A stretch of DNA of 64,000 bases, from NCBI GenBank assembly GCA_021730905.1, contig JAKFYK010000029.1, positions 62,001 through 126,000 of the forward strand, written 5' to 3'. This document shows, piece after piece, positions 43,975 to 51,755 of this stretch (position 1 is the first letter of the stretch; every line of letters begins with the position of its first letter). The stretch is from Betaproteobacteria bacterium. Lineage in GTDB: Bacteria; Pseudomonadota; Gammaproteobacteria; Burkholderiales; SG8-41. A model generated the notes under the pieces. That model did no database searches and was not told the DNA's origin. It saw nothing but the letters and a program-made list of their open reading frames with translations. The position numbers and the translations under genes were made by a program.

Positions 43975-45669
43975 TCACCGCTCAATTATCTTGCTGACCG
44001 GACTGATATAACCGCCCCACAACACCATCAGCCGGTTGCGATCCGGATCACCGCACACCACGATTTCAATGACGTCCGGGCTCGGCAGCACGCGCACCAT
44101 GGCGTCGGGTTCAACCCGATACTCTTCCGGAAGCAGGCCGCGCGCTATCATGTCCGACAGCTTGAACGCCTCGGAGTGGCCATACTCGATCAGAAACTCC
44201 AGTTCATGCGCCGGCACGCGCGCATGTTCATAAACGTATTCGCGAATCTTCTGCTTGGTATAGCCCTCGTCCGCCAGCGCCTTGGCGACCGGCGGCGCGA
44301 TCATGAACGTCAGCATGTTGCGAAAGCCATTGGGGCCGCGTTCCACCAGCCGCGCAAGACAGGGTTTCTTGGTGGTCTCCAGCGCGAGAAACTTGAGCGC
44401 CGCCTGCGCCGCCGTCTTGTGCGGCGTGCCATAAATCGCCGGTGGCCAACCCCAAGTCACCGTGCCACAGGCGGTGACCGTGCTGTCCTCGCGGTTAAAG
44501 CCATGCTCGACGTGAAACGGCTCCCACGGTGTGACGGCTTCGTTCTCGGAAATCACCACATTCAGCGGATAGCCGAACGTGCCCATGTAACTGCTGCCGT
44601 ATTTGTACCCGGCGATGTTCTTGATGATCAGCGCCAGCGCGCGCCCCAATGACGGATTTGCACCACGGTTCACCAGTTGCGGGCCGTTCTCGATACCCAG
44701 TTGTTTTGCCAGCGGACCGTTGACCAGCAGGAACGGCTGTACACCCCAGGTGCTGCCGATGTTGGCGAGGTTGTAGTTGTTGTCGGCAATCGCCTCCACT
44801 GCGGCGATGAGCACCGGCATCAGTTCCGGCTTGCAGCCCGCCATTACCGCGTTGACCGCAATGTTGCGCGGCGTCGCCGCCAGGTTCGCCTGTGCCAGCA
44901 CCGCAATCACCTCGTCGGGCGCGCGTTTTGTATTCTTGAGAAACACTGCCACCCGCTCCGGCGTGGGCGGCGTGATCGGCAGTTCGTCCGACCAGGACTT
45001 GCTGCGGAAATACGCGTTGATTTCGTCATAAGTGCCTTCAAACACGATGTTGCCCACCAGGTCACCAGAAGCGGCAGCAGCCACTTCCCGCACCACCGCC
45101 GTGCGCGGCTGGGTCAGTTCACTGACGATGCGGTCAAACAATACGTTTTCGACATTGGCATCGACCAGTTCTTCCGGATGCACACCCACCGCGCCCGGGT
45201 ATTCGGCCACGCGCAGGTTGGCAATGCCTTCCGACTTGCCTACCGATTTGGCGATGGTGGTAAATCCTGTTGTCGTCACCACCACGGCGGGTATGCCCGC
45301 CTTTTCTGCTTCTGCTGCCGGCCTCACCGAGGACGGAGTGCAGGTCCCTCACCCGCCGTTGCCGGTGATGATGGCATCGACCTCCCACTCCTTGGCTAGC
45401 CGCGCAACTTCCTTCGCCGTTTCTTTCTGCGATTTCGGATCGCCACCCACATACACGATCGGAAACTTGTCATAGGGAATGATTTTCACGCCCGGATAGC
45501 GCTCCTTGAACAGCCGCCGGTAGGCGCGAAACATCTGTTCGCCCTTGAAGTGGTTGTTGTACACCTCGCCGATGGTCTTGCCCTCGAGCGTGTCAAGATG
45601 GCGGCTGGCGTTGACGATACCGCTGCGTTGCACCCCTTCAGGACTCAGTACACCTGCACGTTCAGTCAT
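43975..45669 (-). CDS. UGSC-family selenoprotein fused to its partner domain (in-frame UGA = Sec at residue 107)
   Basis: The frame from the ATG at 45669 meets a TGA at 45349-45351, but the same frame continues with conserved sequence to 43975. Around it reads 'VDAIITGNGG-U-GTCTPSSV', the U-G-[ST]-C motif of UGSC selenoproteins. I therefore read one product of 564 residues. Residues 1-about 200 are the UGSC domain ('LEGKTIGEVYNNHFKGEQMF' aligns with 'LEGLRVGLIDNTKHNSDQLL' of the second locus). The remainder is the domain found separately at 61141-62208 ('DELPITPPTPERV', 'INAVMAGCKPELMPVL'). The start directly follows the stop of a Bug gene (TAAATG), and an enolase-family gene is downstream. 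The function is unknown; U-x-x-C suggests redox chemistry. A nonsense mutation is the alternative, but the second UGSC locus argues against it. Confidence 0.85.
45315..45351 (-). promoter_or_regulatory. candidate bacterial SECIS downstream of the first UGA
   Basis: Right after TGA (45349-45351) the minus strand can pair CTGC (45340-45343) with GCAG (45315-45318), and CCTC (45329-45332) with GAGG (45322-45325), closing a GGT loop. Loop to UGA is 20 bases and the loop starts with G, within known bacterial SECIS limits. The upper stem has only four pairs. A second fold (GAGG-GAC with GTCCTC) is possible. Confidence 0.5.
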
Positions 45670-46632
45670 TTAATCTGCCTTCAGTTTCAATTGCCGCACC
45701 ATGTTGCCCCATTTCACGTTCTCGGAACGTAAAAACTGCGCATACTGATCCGGCGAGCTGCCCACGATTTCCAGGCCCAGCTTGGTAATCTGCTCCTTGA
45801 CCGCAGGCTGCTCCAGCGACTTGCCGAGTTCCCCATAAATGCGATTGATGATCTCGGGCGAAGTACCCGCCGTCGTCAGCAACCCGAACCACGTCACCAC
45901 CTCAAAGCCGGGCAGGCCCGATTCCGCCACCGTCGGGAATTCCGGCGCGATCGCCGAGCGCTTGGCGCCGGTAACCGCGACGCCGCGCAGCTTGCCGGTT
46001 TTCACGTATTGCAGCAGCCCCGCGATGCTCGCCGAAAACAGCGGCACCTGCCCGCCAATCAGATCAATCACTGCCGCACCATCGCCCTTGTAATGAATCG
46101 GCACCATGTCGATCTTTGCCATGTTCTTCAGCAGCTCCATCGACATATGCGGCGATGAACCGATGCCGCCGGTGGCAAAATTCACCGCGCCGGGCTGCGC
46201 CTTGGCGAGGGCAATCAATTCCTTGACCGTTTTCACATTGAACGACGGATGCGTCGTCATTAACAGCGGGTTGTGCGCCACCAATGAGATGGTCGCGAAC
46301 TCCTTTACCGGATCGTAGAGCGGTTTGCTGTACATATAGGGCGCAACCGCATGCGTGGTCTGGCTGGCGATATACAGCGCGTGACCGTCCGGCGGCGCCT
46401 TGGCCACAAGCTCGGCGCCTATCATGCCCGTGGCACCCGCACGGTTTTCCACCACAAACTGACGCCCGAAACGCTCGGTCAACTGCGTTGCCACGATGCG
46501 CCCGACGATGTCCGACGGCCCGCCGGCGGTGAAACCGACGATCACGCGCACGGGTTTCGCCGGATATTGCTGGGCGTAAACGCCGGTCACACCGAGTGCT
46601 CCCAACACAAGCAGCCAATACTTTATTCGCAT
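45670..46632 (-). CDS. Bug/TctC-like periplasmic solute-binding protein
   Basis: 320 residues. Signal peptide MRIKYWLLVLGALGVTGVYA, mature 'QQYPAKPVRVIVGFTAGGPS', 'VENRAGATGMIG', end 'KWGNMVRQLKLKAD'. It is directly followed by the UGSC fusion gene (TAA then ATG with no gap) and preceded by the compound repeat at 46653-46747. Tight coupling to the selenoprotein suggests that its ligand is the substrate of that system or of the enolase-family enzyme further on (inference). Confidence 0.95.
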   Translation of the reverse strand: MRIKYWLLVLGALGVTGVYAQQYPAKPVRVIVGFTAGGPSDIVGRIVATQLTERFGRQFVVENRAGATGMIGAELVAKAPPDGHALYIASQTTHAVAPYMYSKPLYDPVKEFATISLVAHNPLLMTTHPSFNVKTVKELIALAKAQPGAVNFATGGIGSSPHMSMELLKNMAKIDMVPIHYKGDGAAVIDLIGGQVPLFSASIAGLLQYVKTGKLRGVAVTGAKRSAIAPEFPTVAESGLPGFEVVTWFGLLTTAGTSPEIINRIYGELGKSLEQPAVKEQITKLGLEIVGSSPDQYAQFLRSENVKWGNMVRQLKLKAD

Positions 46633-46652
46633 GGTAAGTCCCTTTCAAAGTT

Positions 46653-46747
46653 CTCCTTCCCCCGTTTGCGGGGGAAGGCTCGGATGGGGGCAATCGGATG
46701 ACGCCCCCTCCCCAACCCTCCCCCCGCGCTTCGCGCAAGGGAGGGAG
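46653..46747. repeat. C/G-rich compound inverted repeat, second member
   Basis: CTCCTTCCCCCGTTTGCGGG starts the first hairpin and CGCGCTTCGCGCAAGGGAGG ends the second, with GGATGGGGGC and GCCCCCTCC pairing inside. Same architecture as 20903-20992, with different loop sequences (compensatory change). It lies between the GMC oxidoreductase and Bug genes in a minus-strand series. Confidence 0.75.
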
Positions 46748-46749
46748 TA

Positions 46750-48384
46750 TTAGTTTGCCGCTGCCAGCACCATATCGGCGCCTTTTTCGCCGATCGCTAT
46801 CGACGGAATATTGGTGTTCGAGGACGGGATAGTCGGGCAGATCGACGAATCGATCACACGCAGACCTTGAAGTCCGTGCACGCGCAGTTGCGGATCGACC
46901 ACCGCATCCGTGTCAGTGCCCATCTTGCAGGTGCCAACCATGTGCCAGCTGGTCTGGATCGTTCCCTTCATGTAATCCAGCAGACCGGCGTCGTCATTCA
47001 CCTCCGGCCCCGGCCGCGTCTCACGCACGATCAACGATTTCAGCGCCGATTGCTGCGCCACTTTGCGCGCCACGCGTATGCCATCGAGGAACAACTGCGC
47101 ATCGGCTTCGTGCGACAGATACTTCGGGTCCATCGCGGCCTGCTGCATGGGATCGCCCGACTGTATGTGGCAGGTGCCGCGCGAGTGCGGCTGCAACACG
47201 GTGACGCCGAACGTGAAGCCGGGATGCGGATCGAGACCCTTGTCGGGCGTGCGCGCGTAGCGGTCTTTACCCGAAAGCGGCAGCAGGCGCAGCACCAGAT
47301 CGGGTTGTTCCGCCTTGTCGCTGCTGCGGTGGTTCATTTGCGCCGTCGCCGAGCAAATCGTCAGCAGCCCCTCGCGCTTGAACATGAAGCGCAAACCCTC
47401 TTTCATCTTGAGCCACGGGCTGCGCAGCACATCGTTAATCGTAATCGGCTGCGAACATTCGTAGGTGAGGCGTGTATTGGGATGATCGCGCAGGTTCTCG
47501 CCGACGCCGAGCAGATGATGCTGCACGGCAATGCCGTGTCTCTGCAGCACCTCGCTGTTGCCGATACCCGACAGTTCCAGCAGCTTGGGCGAGGCCAGCG
47601 GGCCGGCGGACAGGATCACCTCACGCTTCGCCTTAACCTGCAAATGGGTCTCGCCCAGCCGGAAAGCAACACCGGTGGCACGCTTGCCCTCCAGCACCAT
47701 GCGCGTAACGATGGCGTTCGGCAGCACCGTGAGATTGGACCGCTTCAGCGCCGGATTGAGATAGCCCACCGGCGTGCTGTTGCGCCAGCCGTTGCGCGTC
47801 GAATATTGCAGGTAAAACGCGCCCTCGTAGCTGCCGTCGTTGTAGTCATTCAGCTTGCGATAGCCCGCCTCGCCACAGGCCTCCAAAAACGCATCCGACA
47901 GCGGATCGAACTTTGTCAGCGGCGTGCAGTGTATCGGTCCGCCGCGCCCGCGTATCGCCGGATCGCCCTCCGGGAAATCCTCGAGTCTTTTGAAAATCGG
48001 CAACAGGTCTTCATAGCCCCAGCCGGCGCAGCCCAACTCGCGCCAGCGGTCATATTCCCTGGGGTCGCCGCGCACAAACAGATTGCCGTTGATCGAACTG
48101 CATCCGCCGATCACGCGCCCGCGCGTCCAGCGCTGCGGTTGGCCATTCAGATGCGTTTGCGGCTCGGTCATATAGGGCCAGATCAGGCTTTCGTCGTTGA
48201 GAACATGGGCGACGAACAGCGGCACCTTGATGTTGAAGCTGGTATCGCGCCCGCCGGCCTCCAGCAGCAGCACGCGGTGTTTGCCACTCTGTGAAAGCTT
48301 CGCCGCCATGACGCAGCCGGATGAGCCCGCGCCCACCACCACGTAATCGAATTCACTGTTATCGGGAATGGATTGAACGTACAT
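46750..48384 (-). CDS. GMC family FAD oxidoreductase (choline dehydrogenase-like)
   Basis: 544 residues, typical GMC length. N-terminal FAD loop 'FDYVVVGAGSSGCVMAAKLS', GMC signature 'RGRVIGGCSSINGNLFVRGD', and C-terminal 'SWHMVGTCKMG' with the catalytic His and 'SSNTNIPSIAIGEKGAD' with the Asn/His partner. It oxidises an alcohol, with electrons going to the respiratory chain or a quinone (oxidase use is less likely). Cytoplasmic; no signal peptide. It lies between two Bug genes on the same strand, so it may act on the alcohol that one of them binds. Confidence 0.92.
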   Translation of the reverse strand: MYVQSIPDNSEFDYVVVGAGSSGCVMAAKLSQSGKHRVLLLEAGGRDTSFNIKVPLFVAHVLNDESLIWPYMTEPQTHLNGQPQRWTRGRVIGGCSSINGNLFVRGDPREYDRWRELGCAGWGYEDLLPIFKRLEDFPEGDPAIRGRGGPIHCTPLTKFDPLSDAFLEACGEAGYRKLNDYNDGSYEGAFYLQYSTRNGWRNSTPVGYLNPALKRSNLTVLPNAIVTRMVLEGKRATGVAFRLGETHLQVKAKREVILSAGPLASPKLLELSGIGNSEVLQRHGIAVQHHLLGVGENLRDHPNTRLTYECSQPITINDVLRSPWLKMKEGLRFMFKREGLLTICSATAQMNHRSSDKAEQPDLVLRLLPLSGKDRYARTPDKGLDPHPGFTFGVTVLQPHSRGTCHIQSGDPMQQAAMDPKYLSHEADAQLFLDGIRVARKVAQQSALKSLIVRETRPGPEVNDDAGLLDYMKGTIQTSWHMVGTCKMGTDTDAVVDPQLRVHGLQGLRVIDSSICPTIPSSNTNIPSIAIGEKGADMVLAAAN

Positions 48385-48419
48385 GAATCGATCCTTGAAA
48401 AGACTTCAAAAACCAATTA

Positions 48420-49400
48420 TTACTGCGGCGGTATTTTCGCGTCGCGGATAACTTTGGTCCACTTCGGAATTTCAGCCATGATGTATTTCCGAAACTCCTC
48501 ACTGCCGCCGACCGCAGGCACGATGCCCTGACTCACCAGACGCTCCTTCACGTCGGCCGATTCCAGGGCCTTGGTCATGTCATTGCCCAGCCGCGACACA
48601 ATCGCCGGCGGTGTCGCCACCGGCAGGATCAAACCATACCAGGAACTCGCCTCATAGCCGGGCAACCCCGCTTCGCTCACCGTCGGCACGTTCGGCAACA
48701 CGGCGCTGCGCTTGGCCGTGGACACCGCGATGGCGCGCAGCCGTCCCTGCTGGATCGGCCCCAGCGTGGAGGCAATCGAGCTGAACATGAGTTGCGCCTC
48801 GCCGCTCACCGTGGCAATGGTGGACGGTGCGCCGCCCTTGTATGGCACATGCACCATGCTGATCTTCGCCATCGACACCAGCAATTCCATCTGCAGGTGG
48901 GTGATGTTGCCGGTCCCCCCCGAAGCGTAGTTGAGCTTGGACGGATGTGTACGCGCCAGCGCGATCATCTCCTTGAGATTTTTTGCCGGCACCGACGGAT
49001 GCATCACCAGCGCCGACGCGCCCATGCCGATCAATGAAGCGAACGCAAAATCCCTGGTGATATCGAACGGCAGCTTGGCAAACAACGTGGGAGCACCCAG
49101 TGTCGCATTCGCCAGATACATGGCGTAGCCGTCCGGCGTCGAACGCGCGACCATTTCCGCGGCGATAATGCCGGCGGCGCCCGGACGATTTTCCACCACC
49201 ACCGGCTGCCCCAGCAATTCGCTCAACCGTTGCGACACGGCGCGTGCCGCGATGTCGGTGGCGCCACCCGGCGCAAAACCGGACACGATACGTACCGGGC
49301 GCGACGGCCATCCCGGCGTTTGCGCGTGAACGGGCAACACGTTCACAATGCAAACCATCAGGAAAGCAACAGGAAAATACCGTCGAAGTGGCGTTCGCAT
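48420..49400 (-). CDS. Bug/TctC-like periplasmic solute-binding protein
   Basis: 326 residues. Signal peptide MRTPLRRYFPVAFLMVCIVN up to 'VHAQ', mature 'TPGWPSRPVRIVSGFAPGGA', 'VENRPGAAGIIA', end 'KWTKVIRDAKIPPQ'. It is 35 bases upstream of the GMC oxidoreductase gene on the same strand, suggesting a binding protein-enzyme pair. It diverges from the Bug gene at 49553; the 150 bases between hold both promoters, with a TATAAC-like box on the plus side at about 49493. Confidence 0.95.
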   Translation of the reverse strand: MRTPLRRYFPVAFLMVCIVNVLPVHAQTPGWPSRPVRIVSGFAPGGATDIAARAVSQRLSELLGQPVVVENRPGAAGIIAAEMVARSTPDGYAMYLANATLGAPTLFAKLPFDITRDFAFASLIGMGASALVMHPSVPAKNLKEMIALARTHPSKLNYASGGTGNITHLQMELLVSMAKISMVHVPYKGGAPSTIATVSGEAQLMFSSIASTLGPIQQGRLRAIAVSTAKRSAVLPNVPTVSEAGLPGYEASSWYGLILPVATPPAIVSRLGNDMTKALESADVKERLVSQGIVPAVGGSEEFRKYIMAEIPKWTKVIRDAKIPPQ

Positions 49401-49552
49401 GATGCGCCGAATTTACCAGCACAGCCTTCTTCCCGCCACCGTTTCCGCTGTCATTTTCGCCGCCGCTGCCCGGCTCAACACCGCATATTCTGGTATAACG
49501 TGGGCTGCTGAACGTTCCATCATGGCAGTCATCCCCGTACGGTAATTCACGA

Positions 49553-50539
49553 ATGCGAATCCATAAAATGAAATCCTGTTTTATCGCGGCATTGCTCGCC
49601 GCAACGGCCGTATCGGCAGGGGCCACGCACGCCGCAACAACCTACCCGACACGCCCGATCCGCATGATCGTTCCGTTCGCGCCCGGTGGCGGTACCGACC
49701 TCATGGCGCGCGCGATTGCCGTCCGATACACTGAAACTTGGGGGCAGCCGGTGGTCGTTGATAACCGCGCGGGAGGCAACGGCAACATCGGCACCGAGAT
49801 CGTGGCGAAAGCACCTGCCGACGGCTACACACTGCTGTTTAACACCAATGCCACGCTGGTGATCAATCCAAACATGAGCAAGCTGGGCTATGACCCGGTG
49901 CGCGACTTCGCGCCGATCACGCAGGCGGCCGTACTGCCTTTTGTGCTGCTGCTGCATCCGTCGGTGCCGGCAAAATCAGTATCTGAACTCATCGCGCTGA
50001 TCAGGGCCAAGCCTGGTGAATTCAATTACGGCTCGTCCGGCAACGGCGGTGGCGCGCATCTCGCGGGTGAACTGCTGCGGACCATGGGCAAACTCAGTAT
50101 GACGCATGTGCCGTACAAAGGCGCGGCGCCGGCATTGATCGCGCTGATCGGCGGCGAGGTGAAGTTCATGTTCGTCAGCATCGTGCCCGCTACGCCACTG
50201 ATCGAAAGCGGCAAGCTGCGGGTAATCGGCGTTTCCAGCAAAAAACGTGCGTCCTCGCTGCCCAACGTGCCCTCTGTTGCCGAGACACCCGGATTGGCGG
50301 GTTTCGAATCCGATTTGTGGTACGGCCTGCTGGCGCCGGCAAAAACGCCGTCCGAGGTCGTGGACAAGCTGCTACAGGAAACGCGCCGCATACTGGCTCT
50401 GCCCGACCTGCGCAACCGCTTCGAAACCACGGGCGCCATCATCGTTGGCAATACGCCGTCGGAATTTGCGAAAATCATCAAGGACGACCTTGCTCGCTGG
50501 GCGGTCGTCATCAAGGCGGCGGGCGCAAAAATCGAATAA
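49553..50539 (+). CDS. Bug/TctC-like periplasmic solute-binding protein
   Basis: 328 residues; ATG 49568 (MKSCFIAALLAATAVSAGAT) is a possible alternative with a cleaner signal peptide. Mature part 'TTYPTRPIRMIVPFAPGGGT', 'VDNRAGGNGNIG', end 'RWAVVIKAAGAKIE'. First gene of the second Bug-TPP module, followed by decarboxylase alpha and beta subunits, aldehyde dehydrogenase and aminotransferase. Confidence 0.94.
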   Translation: MRIHKMKSCFIAALLAATAVSAGATHAATTYPTRPIRMIVPFAPGGGTDLMARAIAVRYTETWGQPVVVDNRAGGNGNIGTEIVAKAPADGYTLLFNTNATLVINPNMSKLGYDPVRDFAPITQAAVLPFVLLLHPSVPAKSVSELIALIRAKPGEFNYGSSGNGGGAHLAGELLRTMGKLSMTHVPYKGAAPALIALIGGEVKFMFVSIVPATPLIESGKLRVIGVSSKKRASSLPNVPSVAETPGLAGFESDLWYGLLAPAKTPSEVVDKLLQETRRILALPDLRNRFETTGAIIVGNTPSEFAKIIKDDLARWAVVIKAAGAKIE

Positions 50540-50589
50540 AAACGATACTTTTTGACGAGCTATTTATTCCGCATTTTCGGGGGTTTCAT

Positions 50590-51132
50590 TTGAAAACAGC
50601 AGCAAAACCTGTGCCACCGGCGCCCGCATGGCCGCTGGACATTTATAACGTATTCAAACAGGTCGGCATACGCCAGGTCGCCTATGTGCCCGATGCGGGG
50701 CACACGCAACTCATCAAAAGCTGCCACGCCGACAAATCGATGCGCGCCATTTCGCTCACCACCGAGGAAGAAGGCGTGGCCATGCTCGCCGGCGCTTGGC
50801 TCGGCGGCGACCGCGGTGCGCTGCTGATGCAATCGTCGGGCGTGGGCAACTGCATCAACATGCTGGGCACCATACGCGAGTGCCGCTTTCCGTTGCTCAC
50901 ACTGGTGACCATGCGCGGCGAATGGGGTGAATTCAATCCGTGGCAACTGCCGATGGGACAAAGCACCACGCGCGTGCTTGAAGACGTGGGCATGGTAGTG
51001 GAACACGTCAGCGACCAGGCGCTCGTCGGCGAAACCGTGTTTGCCTGCGCGCAAATGGCGTTTCAGACCAGCCGCGCGGTCGCAGTGCTGATTGGCCAGC
51101 GCGTGGTGGGCTTCAAGGACTGGAGCAAATAA
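50590..51132 (+). CDS. TPP-dependent 2-oxo acid decarboxylase, alpha subunit
   Basis: 180 residues starting at a TTG (50590), with GGGGG about 9 bases upstream; there is no suitable ATG, and the longer frame into the Bug gene is shadow. PYR-domain half: 'ISLTTEEEGVAMLAGAWLGG' with the activating Glu, 'LLMQSSGVGNCINMLGTIRE' and 'MRGEWGEFNPWQLPMG'. Clear paralogue of the gene at 27336. Sulfopyruvate or phosphonopyruvate decarboxylase-like. It is separated from the beta subunit gene by one base. Confidence 0.87.
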   Translation: MKTAAKPVPPAPAWPLDIYNVFKQVGIRQVAYVPDAGHTQLIKSCHADKSMRAISLTTEEEGVAMLAGAWLGGDRGALLMQSSGVGNCINMLGTIRECRFPLLTLVTMRGEWGEFNPWQLPMGQSTTRVLEDVGMVVEHVSDQALVGETVFACAQMAFQTSRAVAVLIGQRVVGFKDWSK

Positions 51133-51133
51133 C

Positions 51134-51730
51134 ATGGCGACAAAAGTAAAGTCAAAACTCGACCGCCGCGGCGTCATCAAGACCCTGCTCGCGCCGCGTG
51201 GCGATGCATTGCTGGTCACCGGTCTTGGCTCATCGAGCTACGACGCGGGCACCGTCGATCATCCGAATACCTACTACATGTGGGGCGGCATGGGTGGCGC
51301 TGCGATGATCGGGCTCGGCCTCGCGCTGGCGCAGCCGAAACGCCGCGTGCTGGTCATCACTGGTGACGGTGAAATGCTGATGGGGCTGGGTTCGCTCGCC
51401 ACCATCGGTGCGGAAAAAATTCGTAATCTCGCCATCGTCGTCATCGATAACGAGCTGTACAGTGAAACCGGCATGCAGCCCACGCACACTGCACGTGGCG
51501 TCGATCTCGCCGGTGTCGCCAAAGCCACAGGATTTGCGGCCAGCGGTACCGTGTCCACCGAACAGGGATTGAAATCCTGGATACCCAAGCTCTACAAATC
51601 GCCAGGGCCGGTGTTCCTTGATATCAAGGTCAATGCCAACCGTTATCCACTGTCGATCCGCTTGCGCGACGGCACGCACATCAAAAACCGTTTTCGCGAG
51701 GCATTGCTGGGCACGAAAGCTTTCGATTAA
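51134..51730 (+). CDS. TPP-dependent 2-oxo acid decarboxylase, beta subunit
   Basis: 198 residues from the ATG at 51134. PP-domain half with 'VITGDGEMLMGLGSLATIGA' and 'IVVIDNELYSETGMQPTHTA', the Mg-TPP site, and 'YMWGGMGGAAMIGLGLALAQ' as in the paralogue at 27854. Together with 50590-51132 it forms the decarboxylase. The next gene is an aldehyde dehydrogenase, which would oxidise the aldehyde product. Confidence 0.9.
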   Translation: MATKVKSKLDRRGVIKTLLAPRGDALLVTGLGSSSYDAGTVDHPNTYYMWGGMGGAAMIGLGLALAQPKRRVLVITGDGEMLMGLGSLATIGAEKIRNLAIVVIDNELYSETGMQPTHTARGVDLAGVAKATGFAASGTVSTEQGLKSWIPKLYKSPGPVFLDIKVNANRYPLSIRLRDGTHIKNRFREALLGTKAFD

Positions 51731-51755
51731 AACTTATTTTCAGAAACACGGCCCT

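Noticed and set aside
43975-45327. Separate gene starting at GTG 45327
   Set aside because: The GTG lies eight codons after the UGA, inside the conserved motif region and the proposed SECIS loop, with no ribosome-binding site.
45322-45351. TGA in the UGSC fusion as a nonsense mutation or frameshift
   Set aside because: The frame is identical on both sides, the motif is U-G-T-C, and an independent paralogue has U-G-S-C at the aligned place.
50535-50552. TAAAAACGATACTT after the Bug stop as a full element copy
   Set aside because: It resembles a shortened core and abuts a stop codon, but the match is too short to count; kept only as a possible relict.
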